NCBI GenBank assembly: GCA_025800365.1
Contig: JAOXRT010000148.1
Location: 62,001 to 126,000, forward strand
Origin: Cellvibrionaceae bacterium
Lineage (GTDB): Bacteria; Pseudomonadota; Gammaproteobacteria; Pseudomonadales; Cellvibrionaceae
Reading direction: 5' to 3'
Length of the DNA: 64,000 nt
Shown: positions 37,165-45,514 of the stretch, piece by piece
How the letters are laid out: every line of letters begins with the position of its first letter
Position numbering within the stretch: position 1 is the first letter of the stretch
Made by a program: the position numbers and the translations under genes
The notes under the pieces: model-generated
Database searches by the model: none
What the model was told of the DNA's origin: nothing
Seen by the model: the letters and a program-made list of their open reading frames with translations, nothing else

Positions 37165-37229
37165 GCAGGCGGTCAGGCTTGTGAATCTGTATCTAGTATA
37201 TGAAGTAAAGCTAGTGGCTCCGATTCGGC

Positions 37230-37334
37230 AGGGGTTTGACTGTAAGGTTCAAAACTCGCCGTGAACCCATCCTTGGGGGCTCTCCAAAAAACGTCCTTGT
37301 TTTTGAAGGTTTTGAACCTCACAGCCAAACCCCT
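37230..37334 (-). repeat. 105-nt palindromic element B (26-nt arms, 53-nt loop), inverted copy
   Basis: Arms 37230-37255 and 37309-37334 are complementary at 24 of 26 positions. The two exceptions are A:C on the plus strand, which become G-U wobbles in an RNA copied from the minus strand, so the element reads in reverse to element A. Read on the minus strand, its 53-nt centre contains GGAGAGCC, GGATGG and ends in GGCGA, matching positions of GGAG, GGATG and GCGA in element A. The arm sequences of the two elements are unrelated. Confidence 0.85.
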
Positions 37335-37399
37335 TCCTAGTAAGATAGTGATTATAGATTGAGTGGCTATAGCTAGATTAAGTCCTCAAAAGCTCCCTG

Positions 37400-37408
37400 T
37401 GCTATGAT
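37400..37408 (+). promoter_or_regulatory. Extended -10 promoter for the kinase gene
   Basis: TGC-TATGAT (37400-37408) is an extended -10 element about 29 nt before the kinase ATG at 37437. No good -35 is visible, which is usual for extended -10 promoters. Confidence 0.45.
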
Positions 37409-37436
37409 GAAAAAAATCAGAGTTTAGAATAAACCC

Positions 37437-39266
37437 ATGAGCTTAATCGAAAGCGATCAACTCCAGCATTTCTACATCAACGAAGAGCAATCCTTCTACT
37501 TGCTCTCCCACCGTGATGCACAAAAACTCAAAGACTGGCTAAGCCTCTGCCAACAACAACTGGAACGTCTCGGCTATCTTAATATTGAACTGCTGGGCAA
37601 AGGTGCTTACGGCTTCGCCTTTAGCGGCACAGCCGCCAATGGTGAAGAATACGTATTTAAATTTGCACGCATAACCTTACCCGTCGCCGTGCAAGAAAGG
37701 CTTGAAGAAGAAGGCTATATGCTGTCCCAAGTACAGCACCCCAATGTCCCAAGCTTTATCGAATTTACCCGTGTACGCAGCCAATCGATCTTAATGATGA
37801 GCCGAGCACAGGGAGTAAACCTAGAGGATTACGCAAGACAGCACGGCCGCCTGGATATCAAATTATTGCTCAGCATCACCGAGCAAATGGTTGATGTATT
37901 GCAACATCTAAGAGATAGCGCCAAAAAACGAGACAAGGCCCCTTTGGTTCACGGTGATATCAAACCTTCAAATATTGTCCTAGACCCAAACACAGGACAA
38001 ATCAGCCTTATCGACTGGGGAGCGGCGGTTTGTGGCCAGCTAGATCATCAAGGTCATCATAGTGGTAACGGTGGTCTTACCGCGCTCAGTTCAGACCTGC
38101 ATCAAACCAATGCCAAGCTCGGAGATATCTATTTTATTGGTGAAGAGCAACTAGAAGGTCAGCTTAGCTCGCCGCGTTTTGATGAACAGGGTCTAGCAGG
38201 AACCTTATACGCCTTAGCATCGGGACAAGGTAGTCGCTTTGGTAGCAAGGTCATTTCCCCGCTGGCACTCGGTCTGCCTGAAGAATTTGCAAGAACCTTA
38301 GACAATATGATGTCTGAAGATGCGCAGCTTCGGCGCAAAGCGGGTGACTACCTCTTCAAAAATATCCAGCACATGAGCAAGTTGGCCATTCATGATCATA
38401 ATCGCAATGAGCAACATGCCCTGTTACCGGTTTGGGTCGCATCGGAAGATCAAGCTATTGAAACAGTAGTGTATAGCTCGCGTAAATCGTTTTTGCGACA
38501 AGAAGTCGATATCGAAAAACTAGAAGATATTAATAATGCCGAGCTCGAAAAGTATTATAAGAATTACCTGTCAGGCATGGCCGATACTGAAAAAGCGTTT
38601 GTAACTGCGGTATCCCATCTCAGTCATTATCCGATCGTCGGTGGATTGGCGATGCATTGGGACGAAGAGGGCATTCATATTGATTCCAGCCTGCGGCTCT
38701 ATGATCGCAGTATGGCACCGGCACTAAACTCCGCGGTTAATAATATTGTGCACCTAGGGCGAGCCATTAATAAAAAAGGTGTTTTCAAAAGCTGTATTTT
38801 TGATGCCAAGCAAACACTGCACATTGAAAGGTTGAGTGCAGATAGTCCCTTTGTGGCCAGCGGTGATATGCGTATTAACTTTGATGTCAGTGATGAAGTG
38901 GTGCTAGAAGAAGAGAGCCGCCTTCATTCCTATTTTGAAGATGGCGATGATCCAGACGAGATGCTGCAATTGCCGGAAGAGATCATGGAAGTATTGGCCC
39001 ATATGAATACTCTTCATCATACCGGTTGTATTATCTTTGAAAGTGTCGAATTAGATCTAAAGATACATAATTATTTAAATCTACTGGATGCCAGTAAAGT
39101 CGATGAGTTTCAGGTTTGTCTAGATAAGATATTAGAAAATATTCATTTAATCGATGGTTTAGGGGTTTCTGGTTTTATGAAGCTCCCCTATAAAGACACC
39201 AAGTTCTTCGCCAAGCAAGAGCAGCTGCCAAATAACTTTTATTTGCATCCGGCTCAGCGCGCTTAA
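37437..39266 (+). CDS. Ser/Thr protein kinase-like protein with large C-terminal extension
   Basis: The 609-residue cytoplasmic protein has a Hanks-type kinase domain (about 45-310): glycine loop GKGAYG (54-59), Lys75 in YVFKFA, catalytic HGDIKPSN (172-179) with Asp174, and IDWG with Asp193 in place of DFG. HGD and DWG replace the common HRD and DFG, but the catalytic residues are kept, so activity is plausible. The C-terminal 300 residues have no domain I recognise and no membrane segment. Its position next to the palindromes has no obvious functional meaning. Substrates are unknown. Confidence 0.85.
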   Translation: MSLIESDQLQHFYINEEQSFYLLSHRDAQKLKDWLSLCQQQLERLGYLNIELLGKGAYGFAFSGTAANGEEYVFKFARITLPVAVQERLEEEGYMLSQVQHPNVPSFIEFTRVRSQSILMMSRAQGVNLEDYARQHGRLDIKLLLSITEQMVDVLQHLRDSAKKRDKAPLVHGDIKPSNIVLDPNTGQISLIDWGAAVCGQLDHQGHHSGNGGLTALSSDLHQTNAKLGDIYFIGEEQLEGQLSSPRFDEQGLAGTLYALASGQGSRFGSKVISPLALGLPEEFARTLDNMMSEDAQLRRKAGDYLFKNIQHMSKLAIHDHNRNEQHALLPVWVASEDQAIETVVYSSRKSFLRQEVDIEKLEDINNAELEKYYKNYLSGMADTEKAFVTAVSHLSHYPIVGGLAMHWDEEGIHIDSSLRLYDRSMAPALNSAVNNIVHLGRAINKKGVFKSCIFDAKQTLHIERLSADSPFVASGDMRINFDVSDEVVLEEESRLHSYFEDGDDPDEMLQLPEEIMEVLAHMNTLHHTGCIIFESVELDLKIHNYLNLLDASKVDEFQVCLDKILENIHLIDGLGVSGFMKLPYKDTKFFAKQEQLPNNFYLHPAQRA

Positions 39267-39300
39267 GGGATTTTGCTAATCTGCATTATTCAGAGGTGCC

Positions 39301-39762
39301 CTAAAATGGCCCAGCTACTTTTATAATAAGCCAGCCGATTAAAGCAAAACCTGCCAAGTAAAGTGCAAGCTTTGCTAAAAGATAGGCTAAAACGCAGATG
39401 GAACGTAAGAGCAAAGGACATGCCGCGCCCAAGATAAAGCCGATCAATGGAAGCTGCCATTGATTGTCTGGGTGCTGGCTCGGATCGAATTGCAGGTATC
39501 CAATAACGGTTCCGAGTAGAATGCATATGGGATACAGAAATTTATCTAATTTATCCCAAAAGCCATGTATGCGATCGGCAATAGGATCCGGATCAACCGC
39601 TTCTCTTGGCTGTTCTTCAACTTTTTTAGCTTCTGGGATATAGATGCCGCGCATTGCTGCATGCTGTCGAAGCACGGGGTCATTTGATTCATAAAGCCCA
39701 GCATGAACATGCGCCGAAACTCTTTCATCCATCGCTTTTTCAAAAGAAGACTTATTACTCAT
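39301..39762 (-). CDS. Three-helix membrane protein, unknown
   Basis: I do not recognise this 153-residue protein. The N-terminal 65 residues are charged and soluble-looking (including AMRGIYIPEAKK). Three hydrophobic segments follow (about 75-90, 103-122 and 127-150), two of them close together, suggesting an inner-membrane protein with a cytoplasmic head. It converges with the kinase gene and lies downstream of the Crp/Fnr gene on the same strand, 78 nt away. Confidence 0.6.
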   Translation of the reverse strand: MSNKSSFEKAMDERVSAHVHAGLYESNDPVLRQHAAMRGIYIPEAKKVEEQPREAVDPDPIADRIHGFWDKLDKFLYPICILLGTVIGYLQFDPSQHPDNQWQLPLIGFILGAACPLLLRSICVLAYLLAKLALYLAGFALIGWLIIKVAGPF

Positions 39763-39840
39763 GAGCAGCCAAGAATCTCATAATGATTGATACATCACTG
39801 ATTATAGCCATAAATTTACGGGTCTAAATTGAGTTTCCGA

Positions 39841-40512
39841 CTAACGCAGCAATTCCATTGTTTGCTGTTGCTCGCTTAACCAGGCGTTAAATCTCTCAAG
39901 GTCGAGTATTTGGATATGGCGATAGCCTTTTTTGATCAGGCCCAGCTCGGCGAGCTGTTTAAGAGATGTAGAAACCACCATGCGACTGACGCCAAGCTGG
40001 GTGGCGATATCATCCTGGCTAAGGTGTCGGTTTTCGATCTTTCCTTCCTCCAGGTTTATGGCATAGATCATCTTTGCTACACGAACAAGAACAGGCAAGC
40101 GTTTAGCATCGTCTAGAGCCTCCAGGCTTAGATGAAGCCGGGTTGATAGCGACTGCAGCAAAGCTAAAGCAATAGCCGGTTCAGTACTTAAGGCTCGTTT
40201 GAGTTTTGTGGGGCTGATATATCCAATCTTAGTTTCCCCTTTGGCCTCAGAAGTGTGTGTCCGGGGCAGCTGGGAGAATACCGTAAATTCGCCAAAGCTC
40301 TCGTAGGGCTTTAACAGCTTGCTAAGAAAGTAGCGGCCATCGCTACCATAGTTGCCTACCTTTACTGACCCCTCTAAAACAACGCAAAGCCCGGCTTTCC
40401 TTTCGCCGCGAGCATGGATAATTTCACCGTCTTGGTAGCTTTTCACTTTAAATAGCGGCTCTAGCAAGGCCATGCAACTGCTTGAAAGTGAGCCGAGAGA
40501 TTCCTGAGGCAT
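39841..40512 (-). CDS. Crp/Fnr family transcriptional regulator
   Basis: The 223-residue protein has an N-terminal cyclic-nucleotide-binding-like beta-roll (about 20-120, DGEIIHARGERKAGLCVVLEG and SFGEFTVFSQLPRTHTSEA), a dimerisation helix, and a C-terminal winged helix-turn-helix (about 165-210, LSQDDIATQLGVSRMVVSTSLKQLAELGLI). No Fnr-type N-terminal cysteine cluster is seen. It is divergent from the alkyl sulfatase gene across about 100 nt holding a Crp-spaced dyad, so control of that gene and of itself is likely. The effector is unknown. Confidence 0.92.
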   Translation of the reverse strand: MPQESLGSLSSSCMALLEPLFKVKSYQDGEIIHARGERKAGLCVVLEGSVKVGNYGSDGRYFLSKLLKPYESFGEFTVFSQLPRTHTSEAKGETKIGYISPTKLKRALSTEPAIALALLQSLSTRLHLSLEALDDAKRLPVLVRVAKMIYAINLEEGKIENRHLSQDDIATQLGVSRMVVSTSLKQLAELGLIKKGYRHIQILDLERFNAWLSEQQQTMELLR

Positions 40513-40545
40513 ATTGCCGCCTAAAATTTGTCCATTAATGCCAAT

Positions 40546-40561
40546 TGTAAATTTGTTTACA
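40546..40561. promoter_or_regulatory. Crp/Fnr-type operator dyad
   Basis: TGTAAA-TTTG-TTTACA is a perfect 6+6 dyad. Written TGTAA-N6-TTACA, it has exactly the Crp half-site spacing. Its centre (40553.5) lies 41.5 nt before the start expected for the extended -10 at 40580-40588, the class II activator position, and about 41 nt upstream of the regulator's own start codon. Confidence 0.65.
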
Positions 40562-40579
40562 TTTATACCTTGCCCTGCG

Positions 40580-40588
40580 TGCTATAAC
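40580..40588 (+). promoter_or_regulatory. Extended -10 promoter of the alkyl sulfatase gene
   Basis: TGC-TATAAC (40580-40588) is an extended -10 element 25 nt before the start codon at 40613. There is no proper -35, consistent with activator dependence on the dyad at 40546-40561. Confidence 0.5.
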
Positions 40589-40612
40589 AATCATCAAATG
40601 AAGGAGAGTGGT

Positions 40613-42586
40613 ATGACCCTAAAAAACTACAAGACAAAAGCAATGCTACTGGGCATTAGTGGTTTATTGCTGGCCTGCGGGGCAGAGGACAATGACGGTG
40701 TGGCTGGGCGTGATGCTAAGGCTAGCCAGTTCACAATAGCTAAAAACAAAGCCGTGGCGGAGCAGCTTGCCTTAGATGATAAGCGTGATTTTGAGCAGGC
40801 CAACCGCGGTCTTATCGCAAGAGACGACAATTTAGAAATTAAAACCGCTGATGGCGAAGTGATTTGGCGAATGAATGACTATGACTTCATTCAAGGAGCA
40901 GCTCCAGATACGGTAAACCCTAGCCTTTGGCGTCAGGCCAGTCTGAATAATCTACACGGCCTTTACCAAGTTGCCGAAGGAATTTATCAGCTGCGCGGCT
41001 ATGACCTTTCTAATATGACTTTAATTGAAGGTCAGACGGGATGGATTGTGGTAGACCCGCTCACCACAAAAGAAACGGCGACTGCGGCTTTGGCCTTTGC
41101 TCGTAAGCATTTAGGTGATAAGCCGGTTACGGGTTTAATTATGACCCATAGCCATGTCGACCATTTTGGTGGCGCCTTGGCTGTTGTTGATCCTGAACAG
41201 GCCGCAAGCATTCCAATCATAGCACCTGAAAATTTTATGGAAGAAGCCACCAGCGAAAACATTCTGGCTGGCCCGACCATGGGGCGTCGAGCGGTTTATA
41301 TGTATGGCCGAGATTTACCTAAAAATATTTATGGTCATGTCGATACGGGTTTAGGTAAAGCACCAGCCTTTGGTACTGTCGGTATCGTACAGCCAAATGT
41401 GCTGGTATCAGAAACTGGCCAAAGACATACCGTCGATGGTGTGGATATTGAATTTCAATATACCCCTAATTCAGAAGCGCCTGCAGAACTGACATTCTAC
41501 TTACCTAAACAAAAAGCCTTCTGTGGCGCTGAACTTTTATCAAGAAATATGCACAACCTCTATACCTTACGTGGTGCTAAGGTTCGCGATGCGTTAGCTT
41601 GGAGTGATTATATTGAGGAAGCGCGTAACTTATTTTCAGAATCACAAATTTACTTTGCTAGCCACCATTGGCCAATATGGGGCAGTGAGGAAATTGATAG
41701 CTTCCTAAAAGGTCAGCGCGATACTTATAAATATATTCATGACCAAACTTTGCGTTTGGCTTACAAAGGCTTAACACCCAAGGAAATTGCAGAGCAAATA
41801 GAGTTGCCCAAAAGTTTGGCGGCTAATTTTTCTAACCGCGGCTACTATGGAACGACAAGCCACAATTCTAAGGCTGTATATCAAGCTTATTTTGGTTGGT
41901 ACGATGCTAACCCTGCTAATTTAAACCCTCTTCCTCCAGAAGCGGCTGCAGAGAAGTATGTTCGTGCAATGGGCGGCGAGGCAGCTGTGTTAGAGCAGGC
42001 TCGGCAAGCGGTTTCAGAAGGTGAGTACCGTTGGGCTGCAGAATTACTGAATCATTTAGTGTTTGCTAATCGCAGTGAAGAGGCAAAACAGCTTTTAGCT
42101 GAGGTCTATACCCAATTAGCTTATCAGGCTGAATCTGGTCCATGGCGTGATGCGTACTTGTCTGCAGCCTTGGAGCTGGAGCAGGGTAAAAGCTCAACTA
42201 TGATCAGCTTGGCTTCGGCGAAGGATCTAATGAAACACGCGCCCGTGGAAGAATTTTTCTCAGCGATGGCGGCTCAATTAAATGGCCCGGAAGCAGAAGG
42301 CGTCGAGCTTAGCCTCAAAGTTAACTTTACTGATCTTCAGCAGAGCTACTTTTTATGGATAGAAAACTCGGTGCTTCATCATCGTATTGCGGAGCAAGGT
42401 GAAGAAGCGGATGCTACTTTAAATATATCCCATGGTTTGTTTTTAGATGTGATTTTAGGAACAGTAAAGCTTGCGGGACTACTGACATCAGACCAATTGA
42501 GCCTTGAAGGAAGCCGCATTGATCTAATGCGTTTCTTCGCCCTGCTAGATAAAAACGAAGAGCCTTTTGCCATTGTTGAGCCTTAG
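40613..42586 (+). CDS. Alkyl sulfatase (SdsA1/BDS1-type metallo-beta-lactamase fold), lipoprotein
   Basis: The 657-residue protein hydrolyses primary alkyl sulfates such as SDS, or related sulfate esters. Lipobox LLAC places the lipidated Cys at residue 22. The MBL domain has THSHVDHFGG (178-187) with His179, His181, Asp183 and His184 as zinc ligands. A helical dimerisation domain follows (about 450-530), then a C-terminal SCP2-like domain (about 535-657). ATG 40613 has AAGGAG at 40601-40606; longer upstream starts would overlap the promoter. Well-studied SdsA1 is secreted with a cleaved signal, so the lipid anchor is unusual. The Crp/Fnr regulator gene is divergent. Confidence 0.9.
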   Translation: MTLKNYKTKAMLLGISGLLLACGAEDNDGVAGRDAKASQFTIAKNKAVAEQLALDDKRDFEQANRGLIARDDNLEIKTADGEVIWRMNDYDFIQGAAPDTVNPSLWRQASLNNLHGLYQVAEGIYQLRGYDLSNMTLIEGQTGWIVVDPLTTKETATAALAFARKHLGDKPVTGLIMTHSHVDHFGGALAVVDPEQAASIPIIAPENFMEEATSENILAGPTMGRRAVYMYGRDLPKNIYGHVDTGLGKAPAFGTVGIVQPNVLVSETGQRHTVDGVDIEFQYTPNSEAPAELTFYLPKQKAFCGAELLSRNMHNLYTLRGAKVRDALAWSDYIEEARNLFSESQIYFASHHWPIWGSEEIDSFLKGQRDTYKYIHDQTLRLAYKGLTPKEIAEQIELPKSLAANFSNRGYYGTTSHNSKAVYQAYFGWYDANPANLNPLPPEAAAEKYVRAMGGEAAVLEQARQAVSEGEYRWAAELLNHLVFANRSEEAKQLLAEVYTQLAYQAESGPWRDAYLSAALELEQGKSSTMISLASAKDLMKHAPVEEFFSAMAAQLNGPEAEGVELSLKVNFTDLQQSYFLWIENSVLHHRIAEQGEEADATLNISHGLFLDVILGTVKLAGLLTSDQLSLEGSRIDLMRFFALLDKNEEPFAIVEP

Positions 42587-42649
42587 AATGTGAGCTTAAT
42601 CTTTTGCTTTTTAAGCTGTAGAGCCTTAATAAGCTACACGGTTTGCACA

Positions 42650-43636
42650 TCAGCGCTCTAATTGATGAATAAAGCCATTAGACGCAATGGCATAGTAAGT
42701 CCGCTTGGCGCTGGCAAAGGCAACATCCTGGATGGCGGCACTTGTTGGCTTCCAGGCGTCTCGTTTTAGTACGCCCCATTCGGCCAAAGTCTTCATGGAC
42801 TTGGTATCCCAGAGTTGTACTCGTTGATCGGGGCGGCCAACCAATAAATATCGTCCACTTGAAGAGAATCGTGCGGCGCTAAAGCGCAAGCCTCGTTTAA
42901 TCTTTTCGGCTGACAGTGGAATCTCACCAATGGCTTTGCCATTGCTGGTATTCCAAACCACGGCTTTATCATATTTTGCAGCAGAAAGGGCGCGGTCGCC
43001 TTTAGGGCTCAATCTAACTAGCTGTACGTCTTCTTCATGCTGCATAGTCTGCAAGGCTTTGCCTGAAGCAACACTCCACAAAGTCGAGCTACGATCTTCA
43101 GATCCGGTAAGGGCCAGCTTTCCATCAGCACTTAAATCAACGCTGCGCACTCGGCCCGAGTGATTAAAGCGACGCTTAACACCACCGCGTTTGCTATCAA
43201 AGATCACCGCGCTATGATCGGCCATGCCGAGCAGCGCGTATTCACCATTGGGTGCCAAAGCGATGGAAAGCACTTCGCCTGGGGCTGTCCAAAAACGGAA
43301 GGCTTCACCGCTTTCAACTTTCCACAGGACTAAGCTATGGGAATCGCTGGTCATGGCCCAGTCGCCTTCAGGTGAGAAGGCCGCGGCCACTAAGGTGGTT
43401 TTCTCTTTGCTGTGGTTCCAATCGTACAGGCGCTCTTTTTTTAACACCTGCCACAGGCTGCCACCGTGATTAATTGAGCCGATGATAGCGCGGCTGCCAT
43501 TGTTGGAAAGCCTGCCCATATGGCTACCTTGTACAGCAACTTCAAAGCTAGCTTTGGGCTCAGGAAGGGGTTCGCAGGCGCCGAGGAATAAAAGCGTAGC
43601 GATAACAAAAGATGTGCGAAGTGCGGCACGCAGCAT
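42650..43636 (-). CDS. WD40-repeat lipoprotein
   Basis: The 328-residue protein has a lipoprotein signal with lipobox LGAC (Cys21) and about six to seven WD40-like blades (such as DLSADGKLALTGSEDRSSTLWSV and ALAPNGEYALLGMADHSAVIFDS), forming a probable seven-bladed propeller in the periplasm. No enzymatic residues are evident; it likely acts as a scaffold or protein-binding factor. Its function is not known. It lies downstream of rsd on the same strand, with 90 nt between. Confidence 0.82.
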   Translation of the reverse strand: MLRAALRTSFVIATLLFLGACEPLPEPKASFEVAVQGSHMGRLSNNGSRAIIGSINHGGSLWQVLKKERLYDWNHSKEKTTLVAAAFSPEGDWAMTSDSHSLVLWKVESGEAFRFWTAPGEVLSIALAPNGEYALLGMADHSAVIFDSKRGGVKRRFNHSGRVRSVDLSADGKLALTGSEDRSSTLWSVASGKALQTMQHEEDVQLVRLSPKGDRALSAAKYDKAVVWNTSNGKAIGEIPLSAEKIKRGLRFSAARFSSSGRYLLVGRPDQRVQLWDTKSMKTLAEWGVLKRDAWKPTSAAIQDVAFASAKRTYYAIASNGFIHQLER

Positions 43637-43726
43637 GGCGGTTTCCTAGTTGTTAAACCTATGCCTACTGTAGCGGCCGCATGTCTGAAAAGTACAGTAT
43701 TTGCGGTACTGGTCTAGCGGCAGCGG

Positions 43727-44191
43727 TTAGGCTGCCTGCTCACGATGGGCATCGTGCATAACACTTACCATGCTATCTTCAACGAAGAAGCGTTTTTCTA
43801 GGCATAGGCCCAATTTGGACAGATCTCTAGCTAGGCTACCGAGATTATCCAGCTGGGTGTAACGCTGATCGAAATCTAAAACGACCTCGGTGCAGCTTTG
43901 CAGTTGTTTATAGAGTCGGCTGCCTAGGAGCAGGGCTTCCTTATCTTGGTAGCGTTTGGATTCGGTCTCAAGCTGTTCGTAGACCTCGAAATGCCCAGTG
44001 GAGACATAATCCATCAAGCTTTGGCAGAAGCGGCGCAAGCGTGCTTTCAGAGCGGGGCTCTCCATGTCATCTAAGCGCTGGCACAATGCCGAGTATTCCA
44101 CGAGTAGTTGTTTTCGTGCCTCAAACCAACCGTCCAATGTACGGTTAACGCCGCCCCATAATTCCTGATGTGTTCTGCAATGCTCGAGCAT
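43727..44191 (-). CDS. rsd: Anti-sigma70 factor Rsd/AlgQ
   Basis: Rsd binds sigma70 region 4 and lowers housekeeping transcription in stationary phase; the Pseudomonas form AlgQ affects alginate and siderophore genes. The 154-residue helical protein starts MLEHCRTHQELWGGV, and has RRFCQSLMDYVSTGHFEVYEQL (about 68-89) and LEKRFFVEDSMVSVMHDAH near the end, matching AlgQ. An AGAGGTG RBS precedes ATG 44191. It is upstream of the WD40 lipoprotein gene. Confidence 0.9.
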   Translation of the reverse strand: MLEHCRTHQELWGGVNRTLDGWFEARKQLLVEYSALCQRLDDMESPALKARLRRFCQSLMDYVSTGHFEVYEQLETESKRYQDKEALLLGSRLYKQLQSCTEVVLDFDQRYTQLDNLGSLARDLSKLGLCLEKRFFVEDSMVSVMHDAHREQAA

Positions 44192-44427
44192 ATGTCACCT
44201 CTGCTTCTTCATATTTGCCGATAACTGCTCGCTTGCGAATTTAGGATGTTCAAGCGGCTGTAGTGTCGACTTTTTTCGATCTTGTTATTTAAAAGTAGAA
44301 GACGAACGGTCGGCTCGCAAGAAAGTGTGAGCTAGTTCTTAGATCAGTCTGGGATAAAAATAGACGACGTCCAAAATTTCTTAAAATTGTGGTTAATAAT
44401 TGCCCTGAGTGGCAATTATTTGAACAG

Positions 44428-45162
44428 TCAAATGCCGAAGTAGCTAATAGCGTAAGGCAAAGTCAAAGCGGTGAATGCGCCGGTTAGGCCCATGGCTAAG
44501 CTGGCAAAAGCGCCACAAGAAGCACTTTTCTCAAAGGCGACGGCGGTGCCAATACCGTGGGCATTGAGGCCCAGTACTATGCCTTGCAGTCGGGGGTCGC
44601 GAAGGCCGCAAAAGTAAAAAGCTATCGGGGCTAGTAGTGCACCGATGATTCCCGTGGCCACTACCACGCCGGTAGTTAGCGTGCTTATGCCGTGAATTTT
44701 ATCGCTGATACCCAGAGCGATAGGAGTGGTGACCGACTTGCTGGCGATGGAGCGTAAAACTTCACCTTCGGCTCCCATCAAGCCTGCCAGCAATACCGCG
44801 CTAGTGGCGGCTATGGTGGCGCCAAGGGCTACGGTGATCAGTACTGGGCGCGCCAAGAGGCGGATATGGCGAAACTCTTGGTATAAGGGAATGGCCAGCG
44901 CGACGGTTGCCGGACCCAATAGAAAATAAAATAGCTGGCTGCCATCTCGGTATTGCTGATAGCTGATATCAAAGTAGTTGAGCGCGGCTGCAATAATACA
45001 GCCGGCGATGACGACAGGGTGAAGCAGCATCAGCCGGCCGCTGCGTTGATAGCAATATTGGCCAAATTGGTAGGCACCTAAAGTCAGTATTATGGCGCTC
45101 AATTGATTAAGCTGGCTGTTTTCAGCAAAACGTAAAAAGGTTTGTTGCAGCTGCTCAATCAT
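44428..45162 (-). CDS. lrgB: LrgB/YohK family inner-membrane protein
   Basis: The 244-residue protein has about seven hydrophobic segments and the family's conserved LLGPATVALAIPLYQ (about 76-90) and ASKSVTTPIALGIS (about 138-151) motifs, plus GLNAHGIGTA near the end. LrgB/CidB/YohK proteins are implicated in murein hydrolase export control or transport of small metabolites. Its start overlaps the end of lrgA by 8 nt, so both are translated together. A 10-bp AT-rich hairpin (44395-44420) follows the stop. Confidence 0.93.
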   Translation of the reverse strand: MIEQLQQTFLRFAENSQLNQLSAIILTLGAYQFGQYCYQRSGRLMLLHPVVIAGCIIAAALNYFDISYQQYRDGSQLFYFLLGPATVALAIPLYQEFRHIRLLARPVLITVALGATIAATSAVLLAGLMGAEGEVLRSIASKSVTTPIALGISDKIHGISTLTTGVVVATGIIGALLAPIAFYFCGLRDPRLQGIVLGLNAHGIGTAVAFEKSASCGAFASLAMGLTGAFTALTLPYAISYFGI

Positions 45163-45496
45163 CGGGCTTCACCTGGCTTTTTACTATCCAGCTGCTTAGC
45201 AAAAGGCTGATGAAGGTACCTACCACCATGGCCGCAGCAATCGCTGGCCATTGTGCTAATACTTGCTCGCTTAAAAAAAAGATACCGACACCGGCGGGAA
45301 GAAAAAGCAGGCTTAGATGTTGCACCAGCATATGGCTGCTTTGTTGCAAGTCACTAGAGACTTTTTGGCTAATGAGTAACGCAAGTAATAGCAGCAGCAT
45401 GCCGATTACAGGCCCGGGTATCGGGGCCTGGGCGGCTAAGCTGATCCACTCACCTAGCCACTGGAAGAAAAATAATACCAGTAAACCTCTAACCAT
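45155..45496 (-). CDS. lrgA: LrgA/CidA (YohJ) holin-like protein
   Basis: The 113-residue protein has four hydrophobic segments and the family pattern FFFQWLGEWISLAAQAPIPGPVIGMLLL (in two halves, about 8-36), followed by HLSLLFLPAGVGIFFL (about 59-74). It forms a two-gene unit with lrgB, a holin/anti-holin-like pair in the inner membrane. dsbB lies 18 nt upstream on the same strand. Confidence 0.92.
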   Translation of the reverse strand: MVRGLLVLFFFQWLGEWISLAAQAPIPGPVIGMLLLLLALLISQKVSSDLQQSSHMLVQHLSLLFLPAGVGIFFLSEQVLAQWPAIAAAMVVGTFISLLLSSWIVKSQVKPDD

Positions 45497-45514
45497 TATT
45501 GGCTCGAGCGCGCC

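Larger units (their letters stand above)
37036..37436. other. Intergenic region with two large palindromic elements
   Basis: These roughly 400 nt contain no gene. A small dyad overlaps the E2 stop (TTAAGTT 37032-37038 / AACTTAA 37044-37050). Two 105-nt palindromic elements follow (37060-37164 and 37230-37334), then an extended -10 promoter (about 37400-37408) for the kinase gene. Confidence 0.85.

Noticed and set aside
44395..44420. 10-bp AT-rich hairpin as an lrgB terminator
   Set aside because: The stem is perfect (AATAATTGCC/GGCAATTATT), but no T-run follows on the minus strand, so I note it without calling a terminator.
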